48,662 bases of DNA, from positions 1 to 48,662 of the forward strand of contig CAVWCW010000023.1 in NCBI GenBank assembly GCA_963753615.1. The letters are read 5' to 3'. Position 1 is the stretch's first letter. Every line of letters starts with the position of its first letter. The DNA comes from CAVWCW01 sp963753615 (lineage in GTDB: Bacteria; Pseudomonadota; Gammaproteobacteria; Chromatiales; Chromatiaceae). The notes beneath the pieces are model-generated. The model made no database searches and was not told the origin of the DNA. It saw nothing but the letters and a program-made list of their open reading frames with translations. The position numbers and the translations under genes are program-made. Positions 16,321-25,281 of the stretch are shown piece by piece.

Positions 16321-17277
16321 ATGCCCAGATGTTTGCGCCGGTGGCCCTGGCCGCTCGCGGTCCTGCTCTGCGCCTGCGGCTCCGCTAACGGTCTCAATGG
16401 CTTCGACCTAGGCAACAGTCTGCTCCCGGCCGAACGCATCGAGTCCGGTGGACCGGGGCGGGACGGCATCCCGGCCATCGACCGCCCGCGCTTCGTCGCT
16501 GCGGCGCAGGCGGATTTCCTGGAACCCGACGACCGGGTCTTAGGCCTGCACCTGAACGGTACGGCGCGGGCCTACCCGATCGCGATCCTGAATTGGCACG
16601 AGATCGTGAATGACCGCATCGGCACACAAGCGGCAGTGATCAGCTACTGCCCCCTGTGCGGCAGTGGCATGGCCTTCGCCGTGGATGGAGAATGGACCGA
16701 ATTCGGCGTCTCCGGCCTGCTCTACAATAGCGACGTCCTGCTCTACGACCGCGAGACCGAATCCCTTTGGTCCCAAATCATGGCCCAGGCGGTCAGCGGA
16801 CCACGGCGTGGCGAGCGCTTGCGCAGCTTGGCGTTGCGCCATACCAGCTGGGCCGACTGGCGCCAGCGTTATCCCGACACCCTGGTTCTATCCACCGCTA
16901 CCGGTCACCGCCGCGACTACGGGCGCGACCCCTACGCCGGTTACCGGGACAACCCCGCTATCTGGTTCCAAGTGGGCCACCGCGACGACCGCTACCCGCC
17001 CAAGGAGTTGGTACTGGGGCTGGAACTCGACGGCGAATTCCGGGCCTATCCATTCTCCGAACTGGCGCGGGTGCCGGCCACCTGGGTAGACCGATTTCAG
17101 GGCCATCCTTTGCGGATCCGCTTCGACCCCCAGCACCAGACCGCATGGGTCGAAGACCCGGAGGGCAATGTGTTGCCGAGCCTGATCTCCTTTTGGTTCG
17201 CCTGGGTCGCCTTTCACCCGGACACCGAGGTATTCACCGCCGCCCGCGAGGAGGTCGAACAGCTAAGGAGACCCTGA
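16321..17277 (+). CDS. DUF3179 domain lipoprotein
   Basis: The ATG at 16321 follows GGAGG (16311-16315). The 318-residue protein has a lipoprotein signal (PLAVLLCAC, lipobox Cys about residue 20). The DUF3179 body follows, with RVLGLHLNGTARAYPIAILN, HEIVND and SYCPLCGSGMAF, whose CPLC pair is the family signature. Another segment is LLYNSDVLLYDRETESLWSQ. DUF3179 proteins are periplasmic or surface lipoproteins of unknown activity, and the conserved Cys pair suggests metal or redox chemistry (inference). A dispersed repeat begins at its stop codon. Confidence 0.88.
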   Translation: MPRCLRRWPWPLAVLLCACGSANGLNGFDLGNSLLPAERIESGGPGRDGIPAIDRPRFVAAAQADFLEPDDRVLGLHLNGTARAYPIAILNWHEIVNDRIGTQAAVISYCPLCGSGMAFAVDGEWTEFGVSGLLYNSDVLLYDRETESLWSQIMAQAVSGPRRGERLRSLALRHTSWADWRQRYPDTLVLSTATGHRRDYGRDPYAGYRDNPAIWFQVGHRDDRYPPKELVLGLELDGEFRAYPFSELARVPATWVDRFQGHPLRIRFDPQHQTAWVEDPEGNVLPSLISFWFAWVAFHPDTEVFTAAREEVEQLRRP

Positions 17278-17400
17278 AAAAGGCCCCTTTCTGGCTTTCC
17301 GCAGTGCATCTTTCGCAAACGCGGTTTCCGACAGCCTTCATTCTCATTTGCTTGGGCGGCTGGAAATGGCGGGGCATCCTGCCCCGTACGGGAAACGCGA
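17274..17400 (+). repeat. Dispersed repeat, copy A
   Basis: This copy starts with CTGAAAAA at the stop codon of the DUF3179 gene. It contains AACGCGGTTTCCGACAGCC and the self-complementary GGGGCATCCTGCCCC. It aligns, with mismatches, to the reverse complement of 17651-17788. A possible degenerate third copy lies near 22140-22240. Confidence 0.7.
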
Positions 17401-18023
17401 TTGAATCGGCGTCTGTCGACGCCTATTCTGGCCATTTGGGGAAAGGCAAGCGTAAGACCTCGACCTTCGGATTCGACAGAAGATACCCCCGTATCCATGT
17501 AACCGGATCGAGTACCGGCGCCTCCGCGTAATAACCCTGGTTGATTACGCTATACTGGCCATTATCGCCGCTCGGGGCTTTACAGGCCCTGGGGCTTTTT
17601 CTAAACGCGACGCGGCGAAGCAATCCACCCCTCGGGGCATCAATGGAAACGGTGATGTAGTCACGTTTCCGGTGCGGGGCAGGATGCCCCGCGATTTTTT
17701 TCTGCCTAAGCGGGTGAAAATGAAGGCTTTCGGAAACCGCGTTCTCGAAAGCCGTGCTGAGAAAATGCCATGAATGGCTTTTTTCAGCATCTCCCAAGGA
17801 AAAAGAAAATAGTGCTGTCCCGGGCTTTGTGCAACAGGGTTGTCGCAATCGCGGTTTGTGAACGCCCTCATTATTATCCACCCTGGGCAACCGGTTATCG
17901 TAGGGGTGAGCCCAGGCGGCTGCCTGACGGGCCGCAACCGAAGAACCTTATCAAGATCTCGCTGACGCCTGCCTGAATGCTTTCGGTCCCCTAACCTTTT
18001 CATCGACCCTAATACATCGCCAA
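17401..18023. other. Non-coding region between DUF3179 and PilZ genes
   Basis: Apart from repeat copy B, I see no gene. Frames that are open here run through the repeat and have no family character. Short G/C-rich hairpins occur (for example around 17575-17610), followed by TTTTT at 17595-17599 on the plus strand. Confidence 0.4.
17651..17788 (-). repeat. Dispersed repeat, inverted copy B
   Basis: On the minus strand it runs from CTGAAAAAAGCC through AACGCGGTTTCCGAAAGCC to GCGGGGCATCCTGCCCCGC, matching copy A in order. The two copies enclose about 250 bases with no recognisable gene, as in a miniature inverted-repeat element or a pair of extragenic palindromic repeats. Target-site duplications were not identified. 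Confidence 0.7.
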
Positions 18024-18374
18024 ATGAAGAGCCTGAGAAGAACTACCAGAAAGAAGCCGGACCGCCCAATCCAGGTTGTCGACCGCAACTCGTCACGGCA
18101 ACTAGGTATGGTCGTAAACCTAACCTATGAAGGCCTTCTTCTGTTAAGCCAGGAAGCGCTCCCGGTTCATCAGATATATGAATTAGAACTCGTAATTGAG
18201 GGGAGCGAATCGGAATCGCCGGATATTTGCTTCGGTGCGGAAACTGTCTGGTCGGACAGATCAGGAATGCATGCGAATTACCATTGGACGGGATTCAGTA
18301 TCATAGATATTGCCGATGACACCATATCCATACTAAAACAGTTGACAGATAAATGGGACTCCTGCGACGACTGA
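18024..18374 (+). CDS. PilZ-like domain protein
   Basis: The 116-residue protein begins MKSLRRTTRKKPDRPIQVVD. The RR/KK cluster followed by VVNLTYEGLLL matches the PilZ layout, RxxxR then (D/N)xSxxG, but with NLTYEG in place of the canonical second motif, so c-di-GMP binding may be weakened or lost. Beta strands (YELELVIEG, CFGAETVW, WTGFSII) complete a small barrel. It lies 112 bases upstream of a DUF1631 gene whose C-terminus also looks PilZ-like, pointing to a shared c-di-GMP-linked role. The base composition is lower in G+C than the neighbours. Confidence 0.75.
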   Translation: MKSLRRTTRKKPDRPIQVVDRNSSRQLGMVVNLTYEGLLLLSQEALPVHQIYELELVIEGSESESPDICFGAETVWSDRSGMHANYHWTGFSIIDIADDTISILKQLTDKWDSCDD

Positions 18375-18486
18375 CCTACAGGTTCAGGCGCGCCGGCTGG
18401 CTCGGTCCTAGAAATCCGATTAAGCAGTAGGTCCCATGGAAATGCGCGCTACTGAACCACTCTTGCCTAGCAACTAGATCCGGAAC

Positions 18487-20860
18487 ATGGCCAACACTAA
18501 CCACAATTTTACACGCTTCTCCGAGGCGACAACGGAATGTCACCGCATAGCCTCGACTTTCTTCGATGCCCGCATATCGAAAATGCTCTCAAGCGCCGAA
18601 AAGGTATTTATCGGGTTCGCCGAAAAGGCAGAAAGCGACAAGCTGCAAACGCAGTTTATCGACGCTATCAACCTGGTGAGGCATTCCAGCGAGACGATCC
18701 TGAGCGCTTTCGATAAGGCGTTCCAACAGGGATTCGACGATCTTGGAATCACCCTGAATCAGGACGAAGAAGTCCCCGCCGGCGATTGGGGCAGCATGGA
18801 GGAGTGGTCGCTGATCGAAAATAGTGAATTAAGCGAAAATGTCGTCGCAATGAATATTATCGAAGAAGCGGAAAACACCAACTTCAGTGAACTTTATGCG
18901 CTTCACCAACGATTCTCCCTCGCAACTGGAGGCACGGTACTCGAGTACGAAAAAATGCCGGTTGGCCCGCACCGTATTGTAAGTTCCTTTCGACGCGCCA
19001 TCGACAGCATTGAGCTAGACCAGAGAATACGCCTGGTTCTATATACGTTATTCCGAGACTATGTGCTGAAGGATTTGGGCGCCATATACCCGGGTATGAA
19101 TCAAACTTTACGAGAGGCTGGGATACTGCCAAACCTGAAACGTGTCGTCAGCAAACATCAATCACCTGCCGTCGCCCGCGATAAGCCGGTGGGCCCCGGG
19201 AATGAATTCCAAGGCGACAGCCCGGCGACAACAGAGCAGCGAACGTCCTATAGTCAGCAACACGACCTCGAAACTGCCGCAACCGCACCCTCCAGCGACG
19301 ACTTATTCGAATCCATAGTCGAGTTGATGTCCCTGAAGAATCCTAATCGATGGAAGAGGCCATCTCATTATTCACGCAGTATCGGCCATAATCAGGGCCC
19401 GGCCGGGAACTCGGGGGGCAGCCCGGCGGGTACGGGCACGGCAATCAAAGGGCCGGCGGGCGGAGACGCCCCCTCCCCTAGCGTTGTGGAAACCATAGAT
19501 CGGATCGTGCAGGAAGGCGCTTCATCGATGTCGTCGGAACCGATCACCGATCAAAAATCAGCCATCGCGCTAGCCCAAGACCCCACCTTTGTCGAAAGGA
19601 CGATAGAGACCCTCTCCCGCGAGAGAGAGCAGATCATCTCCGCGGTCCCCCCCCAGCAAATGCGACCGCTGGACGTTCAGATCATCGACATTATCGGTAT
19701 GCTCTTCGAGCATATGCTCAACGACGACCGCCTGCCCAATATCGCCAAGGCGGTGCTCAGCCGACTGCAAACTCCCTACCTCAAAGCGGCGCTGATCGAC
19801 AAGCAGTTGCTGCACGATTCTGACCACCCGGGCAGAAAGCTTCTCAATCTATTGGTAGAGAGCGGCGAAGATTTCGTCAACGAACAGTCTCCGGACTGGG
19901 GCGTGTTTCCCGCCCTGCGCGAAACGGTCGAAGAGATCACCCGAAACTTTAAAAATGACATCCAGATATTCGTCCGCGCTTACGACGATCTAAAACCAAA
20001 AGTAGAGGCACAAAAACGCAAAATCAACACCTTTGAATCGCGCTCCAAGCAGATCGCCCAGGGGCGTGATCGGTTCGAAAATTATAAGCAGAAAGCGACC
20101 GCACGAATCAATGAAATTATCGGTAAACATTACGTACTCCCGGAAGTCGAGTCTTTTCTCAAGAACGCATGGACCGATCGGCTCGTCTTTATTTTGTTAA
20201 GGGATCCGGAGCGGGAGGACGGTGATGAGTGGAACCAGGGCTCTGGCGATTGCAACTTTCCTGGCTGACTTAAGCGCTTTGCCCTCGGAGTCTTCCCAGA
20301 GTTCTATCCAGGTGACCGATTCCGAAGAGATTTGGCAGGAAATCGGCAACAGTTTGTCCAGTCTTGGTGGAAAGCAGCCTCCGGAATGGGGCCCGGTAGC
20401 AGCCCTGCTCTGTAACCCCAAACTGCTGCTGCAGCGCCTCACTGCGCCTAAAAAACGGCCGGGAGGGTCACGGGCCAACCCTGCAAAAGGTCCTGGCCGA
20501 TCGATTGGTGCCGGCTTAAAAGAAGCGGCGCATTTCGGTGAAACGGCGGCTTCGCTGCAAGAGCAAAGCATGATGCAGACACTCCAGTCATTGGAATTTG
20601 GGACTTGGCTCGAATTCTGCCCGGATCCGAACTCGAAACCGGAGCGACACAAGCTCTCTTGGCATAGCTCGATGACGGGTAGGTGTATGTTTGTGGATCG
20701 AACGGGCGTGAAGTCGAAGGAAGCCGACATCTTATGGCTCGCGCGAGAAGTCTTGGCCAAACGGGCAAGAATCGTAGAGGTCGGACGCGAACCGTTTTTC
20801 GAAAGGGCGCTGAAGAGTATTCTCCGCATGCTCAAGGGTTCGGCGGACACAAACGGTTAG
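18487..20860 (+). CDS. DUF1631 family protein, one frameshift
   Basis: A protein of about 790 residues, split by one extra base in a GGG at 20238-20240. The first 580 residues run to DEWNQ and the second part resumes with ALAIATFLADL. DUF1631 proteins (annotated historically as thymidine phosphorylase-like) are large, mostly helical proteins. Visible parts are LYTLFRDYVLKDLG, a variable linker (~220-350) rich in Gly, Ser and Pro, the conserved block VQIIDIIGMLFEHML with LQTPYLKAALID, and a C-terminal domain (FGTWLEFCP, LSWHSSMTGRCMFVDRTG) like a PilZ barrel. Function unknown; a c-di-GMP link is inferred. The frame break sits in a homopolymer, so an assembly error is likely. Confidence 0.75.
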
Positions 20861-21244
20861 AGTATCGCTCCCCGAGCGACCGAGGTTACCCTTTGGAGAT
20901 GCCGAAAAAGCTGCCCCGGCGGCTTCCATCGCCTGGACGATTGAAAATGAAGGGGCCCCCACCGAAAACGTAAAACGTCTCCCGAAGCGAGGAACGGCGC
21001 GCCGGAAAGACATAGCGACCTAACCGATGAAACGCGAACCAGCTGAAGCCCGAGCTTCGACTACCCGGGGCGTTGGAAGTGCACGGGAGCGCCGGTTTCG
21101 GCGGCGCGATAACAAGGGAGAAGCCTGGGAAAGTTGCTGTACCACCCGGCAGGATGGGAAGCGTCCGGTCTAACGCGGGAACCGAGGTTGTGCCGAACAT
21201 CTCACCCGGAGACCGCCCCGGGAGCCCAGGGCCAGTCAACAAAC
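20861..21244. other. G+C-rich non-coding stretch, unexplained
   Basis: About 380 bases without a convincing gene. Several short complementary blocks (for example GCGCCGGTTTCGGCGGCGC around 21091-21109) suggest a folded RNA or an intron or element remnant, but no named RNA class is recognised. Confidence 0.3.
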
Positions 21245-21272
21245 AGCGCCAGGGGACGGGCCCCCTGGCGCT
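21245..21272. terminator. Strong hairpin between DUF1631 gene and small inverted-repeat element
   Basis: AGCGCCAGGGG and CCCCTGGCGCT form a perfect 11-bp stem with a 6-base loop. There is no T-run after it on either strand, so it may be a factor-dependent terminator or part of the adjacent mobile element. Confidence 0.45.
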
Positions 21273-21535
21273 AACCCGGATATTTCACCAGGGCGCCTGG
21301 CGGCTGATAGTAACCCAATAAGAAATTGGCATTTTTAGCTAATGTTAGGCGGTTCCCTTGCGTAAACACCCTGTATCCCGGCCGCCTGGCTATCGCGCCC
21401 CTGGCTGGTTCCTGCACGCCTGGGCTTGCGCTTCACTCAACAGGTAGCTATGGCTACCTGTTTCGCTCCAGATCGGCGCCCAGCCGCACAGGCCCTGCGC
21501 CAGGAACGCGATCCCTGGTGAAGTATTCGGGCTAA
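21271..21535. mobile_element. MITE-like element with terminal inverted repeats
   Basis: CTAACCCGGATATTTCACC(AGGG) at 21271-21293 and the reverse complement at 21513-21535 match at 19 of 23 positions. They enclose about 220 bases without a gene. Inside lies a perfect hairpin, AACAGGTAGC-TATG-GCTACCTGTT (about 21439-21462). Size, termini and lack of a transposase fit a non-autonomous transposable element. No clear target duplication is seen. Confidence 0.6.
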
Positions 21536-21542
21536 GGACCGT

Positions 21543-22025
21543 TCACGGCTTGACATAGCTGTAGCCCAGCCCCTGTAAATAGGCCACCTCTGCGACTCCG
21601 CTGGGCACGATATCGGCTTCGCTGGTATCGTAAAGGGCATCCATCGGCACCTTGCGGCCCTTCAGGGTGTTGGCGCAGATATTGAACTCTACGCCCTGAT
21701 CCTTCAAGCCGGAGATCCTGGCTTGCATCTGCTCGTCCGCGTTAGCTTCCTTCATCTTGGTGCCTTCCAAGGTGTCAGGTTCCATCAGCATCGACACCCC
21801 GTTGCCGTGCAGCACCACTTTGAGGTCCAGGTTCTCCGCTCCCACTGCGTTGATATGGTTCTGGATATTGCGCAGGGCGGCTTGCTGCGCCTTGGCGTCA
21901 TAGTAATTCACGTGGTACACGACCTTCTGTGTGCCATAACGCCCTTCATCCGCCGCGGTGGCGCCGGAGATCAGGCCGAAGCTGGCGGCCAGCAGTAACA
22001 GCAAACCGAGGGGGTTTTTGATCAT
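21543..22025 (-). CDS. Periplasmic DsrE-family protein
   Basis: The 160-residue protein has a Sec signal peptide (LLLLLAASFGLISGATA, cleavage near residue 25) and a DsrE/DsrF-like domain (COG1416 type): KVVYHVNYYDAK, LKVVLHGNGVSML, and GVEFNICANTLKGR with the single conserved Cys. Exported DsrE-like proteins occur in many sulfur-metabolising gammaproteobacteria, where a role in sulfur transfer is assumed but not shown. TTGGAG precedes the ATG. The 5' leader holds a small GGGCC-GAAC-GGCCC hairpin. The gene lies right next to the MITE-like element. Confidence 0.85.
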   Translation of the reverse strand: MIKNPLGLLLLLAASFGLISGATAADEGRYGTQKVVYHVNYYDAKAQQAALRNIQNHINAVGAENLDLKVVLHGNGVSMLMEPDTLEGTKMKEANADEQMQARISGLKDQGVEFNICANTLKGRKVPMDALYDTSEADIVPSGVAEVAYLQGLGYSYVKP

Positions 22026-22241
22026 ATTCAGTCTCCAAGTAGTTTTTTGGTGGTGGGTCTTATCGGTCTTCGGGCCGTTCGGCCCAGTCCAACCTTAATA
22101 GTAGACGAAAAAACTTGGTTATTTACTCCCTGATTGTGCCCCTTGAAAACCACGAAAAGAAAGGGGCTTCCGGAAGCCTTCGCTTTGAATCTCGTCGGAA
22201 GAATGAAAATGCCGCGGCATCCCGCCCCACGCTGCCGCCCT
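22026..22241. other. Leader of DsrE gene and possible degenerate repeat
   Basis: The first ~110 bases upstream of the DsrE gene are A+T-rich and probably hold its promoter. Bases 22140-22240 contain GAAAATGCCGCGGCATCCCGCC and GGCTTCCGGAAGCC blocks (quoted in part), which resemble the repeat at 17651-17788 weakly. Confidence 0.3.
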
Positions 22242-22973
22242 TTAGGGTGTAGTCGCGCCCGTTTCCTCTGGAGCGGTAAGCAGAGGGGCATAGATCCAGG
22301 CGCTGCGCTTGGGTTGGTGCAGCAGGACATACGCCCAGTCGGCCTTGCGATAGACCTCTAGCACCTCATCGCCCCGTTTCAGTTCGGCAACGATCTCGGT
22401 GTCAATACTGGGCCCCGCTCTAACATTGGCGGTTTCCGCGCGCACGCTTGCGCTCTCGCCCACCCAGGGCTCGTCCGCCAGCCGGGGAATCAGGGGCTGA
22501 ACCTCCGGGGCGCCAGCGGCCAGCTTTTCGCGCAAAATCGCTTGGGCGTCGTCGTTGCCCTGATGGGCCGCCGCGAGCAGCCAATGCACTGCTTTTTCCG
22601 GGTCCGGCGGCAAGCCCTCGCCGTTGTTGTAGGCAATGGCCAGCGCGTATTGAGAATCCGCATGGCCCTGTTCAGCGGCCCGGGCCCACCAATACACCGC
22701 CTTGCCCATGTCCACCCGGAGTCCGTGCCCATTGGCATAGAACCAGCCGAGGTGGTATTCGGCATCGGTATGCCCCTGCTCTGCAAGGGGACGCCAATGG
22801 CAGAAGGCCTCTGCGTAATCGCCTTTCTGCATCGCCTCCATGCCGCGGCGAAAGGCTTCCACCTCACCGCCCTGGCAGGCACTGCAGACCAGCAGCGTCA
22901 GGGCCAAGCTGGCGCTCCGCCACCACCGGTCGCGGCCGCCCAGCCGTACCCAAATGGGCTTGGCTCCGCCCAT
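22242..22973 (-). CDS. Sel1-repeat and SH3-domain lipoprotein
   Basis: The 243-residue protein has a signal with lipobox LVCSAC (Cys ~33). Three Sel1-like (TPR-type) repeats follow, such as DAEYHLGWFYANGHGL and DSQYALAIAYNNGEGL. A C-terminal bacterial SH3 domain (ANVRAGPSIDTEIVAEL, then DWAYVLL) comes last. The repeats bind proteins, and SH3b domains often bind peptidoglycan stems. A periplasmic scaffold is likely, partner unknown. The stop of the next upstream gene (thioinosine phosphorylase) lies 6 bases away, so both may be co-transcribed. Confidence 0.85.
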   Translation of the reverse strand: MGGAKPIWVRLGGRDRWWRSASLALTLLVCSACQGGEVEAFRRGMEAMQKGDYAEAFCHWRPLAEQGHTDAEYHLGWFYANGHGLRVDMGKAVYWWARAAEQGHADSQYALAIAYNNGEGLPPDPEKAVHWLLAAAHQGNDDAQAILREKLAAGAPEVQPLIPRLADEPWVGESASVRAETANVRAGPSIDTEIVAELKRGDEVLEVYRKADWAYVLLHQPKRSAWIYAPLLTAPEETGATTP

Positions 22974-22979
22974 ACCGGG

Positions 22980-23738
22980 CTAGTCGCCGCTGTCCGCGCC
23001 CGGCAGGCGCGTCAAATGCACCAATAGGCGGCGCACTTGGGTCATCCCCGATTTCAGGTTGGCATCGATGCCGGCCATGGTGATCGGGCCGTCGCCGCGA
23101 CCGGCACTCCAGTTGGCCACTACCGCGCAGCAGGCATAGCAGAGTCCGAGTTCGCGGGCCAGCGAGGCCTCGGGCATACCGGTCATCCCGACCATGTCGC
23201 ACCCATCCCGCTCCAGGCGATCGATCTCGGCGGCGCTCTCCAGGCGCGGCCCCTGGGTGGCCCCATAGGTTCCACCGTCGGCAATCGGCTGGCCGAGGTC
23301 GGCAGCGGCGTGGAACAACTGCTGGCGCAGTTCCTCGCAATAGGGCTGAGTGAAATCGATGTGGGTGACGTGGGTAAGGTCGGTATCGAACAAGGTGTGA
23401 GAACGACCCCAGGTGTAGTCGATGATCTGGTCCGGAAGCGCCAGGGTAGCCGGCGCCAAGTCGCGGCGAATGCCCCCTACCGCGGCCACTGCGATGACCT
23501 GCTCCACACCGATCGACTGCAATGCCCAAAGGTTGGCGCGGAAGTTGATACGATGCGGCGGAATGGTGTGGCCGGGACCGTGACGGGGAAGAAATACGAT
23601 TTCCCGCTTGCCAAGCACGCCGTGGGTCAGGGGCGCTGAAGAGGGGCCATAAGGGGTGTGAACCACCTGCTTGCGGATGATCTTGAGTTCCTCCAGCTTG
23701 TTGAAGCCGGAGCCGCCCACAATCGCCAATTCGGACAT
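22980..23738 (-). CDS. S-methyl-5'-thioinosine phosphorylase
   Basis: The 252-residue protein belongs to the MTAP/PNP family. It has an N-terminal phosphate-binding IVGGSGF, then FLPRHGPGHTIPPHRINFRAN (first half shown) and GGTYGATQGPRLES with DMVGMTGMPEASLAREL in the purine and pentose site. The shorter length and position near nagZ match the thioinosine phosphorylase branch (as in Pseudomonas aeruginosa PA3004). That enzyme splits methylthioinosine into hypoxanthine and methylthioribose-1-phosphate. Specificity is inferred from family context and not from a residue I can prove. Confidence 0.85.
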   Translation of the reverse strand: MSELAIVGGSGFNKLEELKIIRKQVVHTPYGPSSAPLTHGVLGKREIVFLPRHGPGHTIPPHRINFRANLWALQSIGVEQVIAVAAVGGIRRDLAPATLALPDQIIDYTWGRSHTLFDTDLTHVTHIDFTQPYCEELRQQLFHAAADLGQPIADGGTYGATQGPRLESAAEIDRLERDGCDMVGMTGMPEASLARELGLCYACCAVVANWSAGRGDGPITMAGIDANLKSGMTQVRRLLVHLTRLPGADSGD

Positions 23739-24016
23739 GGGGCCTCGCTATGGATTATTGTTGTGTTGACGGGCAATGCCGGAGCAGCGGCGAACATCCA
23801 GGCATGGGCCCGCAAGACCTGAACCATAGCACAGGGGCAAGCGCGATTTAAGTAAGCAGTCGGGAAACCAGGCCAATCGGCATAGCAGGCGCCGTAGGCA
23901 GTTCAGGGCTGGGGTTGCAGAGGTGGCCCGCGGACGCTGGGGCGGGACCCGCGGACTTTGGGTCGCGGCGGCCTCGACACCGGGCGCAGGGCCAGGTGTC
24001 GAGCCGACGGCTCAGC
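23739..24016. other. Intergenic region with hairpins
   Basis: No gene is seen. CTCGACACC (23971-23979) and GGTGTCGAG (23994-24002) pair into a 9-bp stem downstream of the hemerythrin gene (minus strand) and may stop its transcript, but there is no T-run. Confidence 0.35.
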
Positions 24017-24460
24017 TTAAGCCTGAGGCTGGGAGAACACACCCATCCGCTCGAGCTTCGGCAACAGGATGGTCTGCTCCCGCTCGATGCGGGTTTCGAG
24101 CATTTGCAGCATGTCGTCGGTCTCGCGCATAAACGCCTCTGAGAAGGTGAAGTCGCAGTCCTTCAGCCACTTGCGGTGATAGTCTTCGAACATCTTGCGC
24201 AGTGGCTTTTCGCCGTTGATAAAGCCCCATGCCACGGACTTGACCTTGGGGTCCTCATGCGTCAGCAGGGGCGGATACAGACCTCGATCCTCCGCCGACA
24301 GGTGCTGTTTCATCTTTTCAGCCAGGGAACAGATCATCTCGTATGCCAGCTTGGCATTGGGCTTAATGCTGAGTATCTCGGGGTTCAACATCTTGCGGAC
24401 GTCGGAAATCATTTCCAGCAAATTGGAATGCCGGTCCTTGACCATATCGATCGAATTCAT
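24017..24460 (-). CDS. Hemerythrin-like domain protein
   Basis: The 147-residue all-helical protein starts at ATG (complement 24458-24460) right after GGAGGATGGAGT. Candidate di-iron ligands are His12 (DRHSN), QHLSAED (HxxxE) and YHRKW. The last hemerythrin motif (HxxxE before LLP) reads RIEREQTILLP, so one His ligand may be replaced. It could bind oxygen or nitric oxide or act as a sensor, but metal binding is uncertain. It lies between hypoxanthine phosphoribosyltransferase and thioinosine phosphorylase in the same direction, with its own A+T-rich upstream region. Confidence 0.75.
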   Translation of the reverse strand: MNSIDMVKDRHSNLLEMISDVRKMLNPEILSIKPNAKLAYEMICSLAEKMKQHLSAEDRGLYPPLLTHEDPKVKSVAWGFINGEKPLRKMFEDYHRKWLKDCDFTFSEAFMRETDDMLQMLETRIEREQTILLPKLERMGVFSQPQA

Positions 24461-24553
24461 ACTCCATCCTCCAGACTTGTAATTTCTCGGAACGTCCCGC
24501 CTGCGGCCTCGCTTGCGGCTTCCAGCCCGATGCGCGGACAGGGACGTGGTGCC

Positions 24554-24581
24554 ACCCCGACTCACGTCGGGGTTTATTATA
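24554..24581 (-). promoter_or_regulatory. Possible promoter and hairpin upstream of hemerythrin gene
   Basis: On the minus strand TATAAT (24576-24581) is a perfect -10 hexamer, followed directly by the 8-bp stem ACCCCGAC-GTGA-GTCGGGGT (24554-24573). No good -35 is present at 17 bases, so an activator would be needed. Read on the plus strand, the same hairpin is followed by TTATTAT. Confidence 0.4.
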
Positions 24582-24698
24582 GTTTTTCGCATCTTAGCGC
24601 ATTGGCGAACGAAAAAATAATAAGAAGTTGGTAATTTAATTACATCAATAGGTATCAGCCCATTGACCGGAGAAAACAGGTTTGAATAGCGCCCCTCC

Positions 24699-25250
24699 TC
24701 AATCTTCTGCCACCGCATAGATGCCGTCGGCGTTACGCAGATACCCCCGGTAGTCCATTCCATAGCCGAACACATAGCGATCCTCGACCTCGAGCCCGAC
24801 AAAGTCTGCGCAGAAACCGTTTTTTCGCTCATGCCTCTTTTCCACCAATACCGCACTCAGCACCTCTCCAGCCCCTCGCTCGCGGCAGTCACGGGCGATT
24901 TCGGCCAAGGTAATGCCCTGGTCGAGGATGTCGTCCACCAGCAGCACCACCCGTCCCGCCAGGGGTTGGCTCGGGCGCTGAATCCAGTGCAGACGGCCGC
25001 CCGAGGTCTGACCTCGGTAGCGGGTGGCATGCACATAATCCAGGCCGAGCGGAAAGCGCAGGCGCGGCAACAGCAGCCCGGCGGGCACCACACCGCCGGT
25101 CATGACCGCCAGCAGCAGGGGGTCCGCGTCGGAGAGGCGCTCGGTGATCGCCGCCGCCATCCGGTCGAGGGCCGAGTCTACAGCGGCGGCAGGGTGCAGG
25201 AGATCGGCGTGCGCCCAGGCCTCCGCGGCCTCTCGAGGGGTTATCGACAT
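24699..25250 (-). CDS. hpt: Hypoxanthine-guanine phosphoribosyltransferase
   Basis: The 183-residue type I phosphoribosyltransferase has the PRPP-binding motif VVLLVDDILDQGITL (residues ~100-114). A flexible-loop region lies before it (TRYRGQTSGG), and the C-terminal hood has DRYVFGYGMDYRGY. It converts hypoxanthine or guanine with PRPP to IMP or GMP. Together with the thioinosine phosphorylase 1 kb downstream it would recycle the purine released from methylthioadenosine. The gene sits 31 bases downstream of nagZ in the same direction. Confidence 0.88.
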   Translation of the reverse strand: MSITPREAAEAWAHADLLHPAAAVDSALDRMAAAITERLSDADPLLLAVMTGGVVPAGLLLPRLRFPLGLDYVHATRYRGQTSGGRLHWIQRPSQPLAGRVVLLVDDILDQGITLAEIARDCRERGAGEVLSAVLVEKRHERKNGFCADFVGLEVEDRYVFGYGMDYRGYLRNADGIYAVAED

Positions 25251-25281
25251 GCGGGGTTCTCACACAGGGGCTGATCGGAAA

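Noticed and set aside
17545..18003. Minus-strand open frame of about 150 codons
   Set aside because: It runs through the dispersed repeat and has no start signal, family or composition of a gene.
22140..22240. Third copy of the 17.3-17.8 kb repeat
   Set aside because: Only short blocks agree and the spacing differs; kept as a possibility but too weak to list as a copy.
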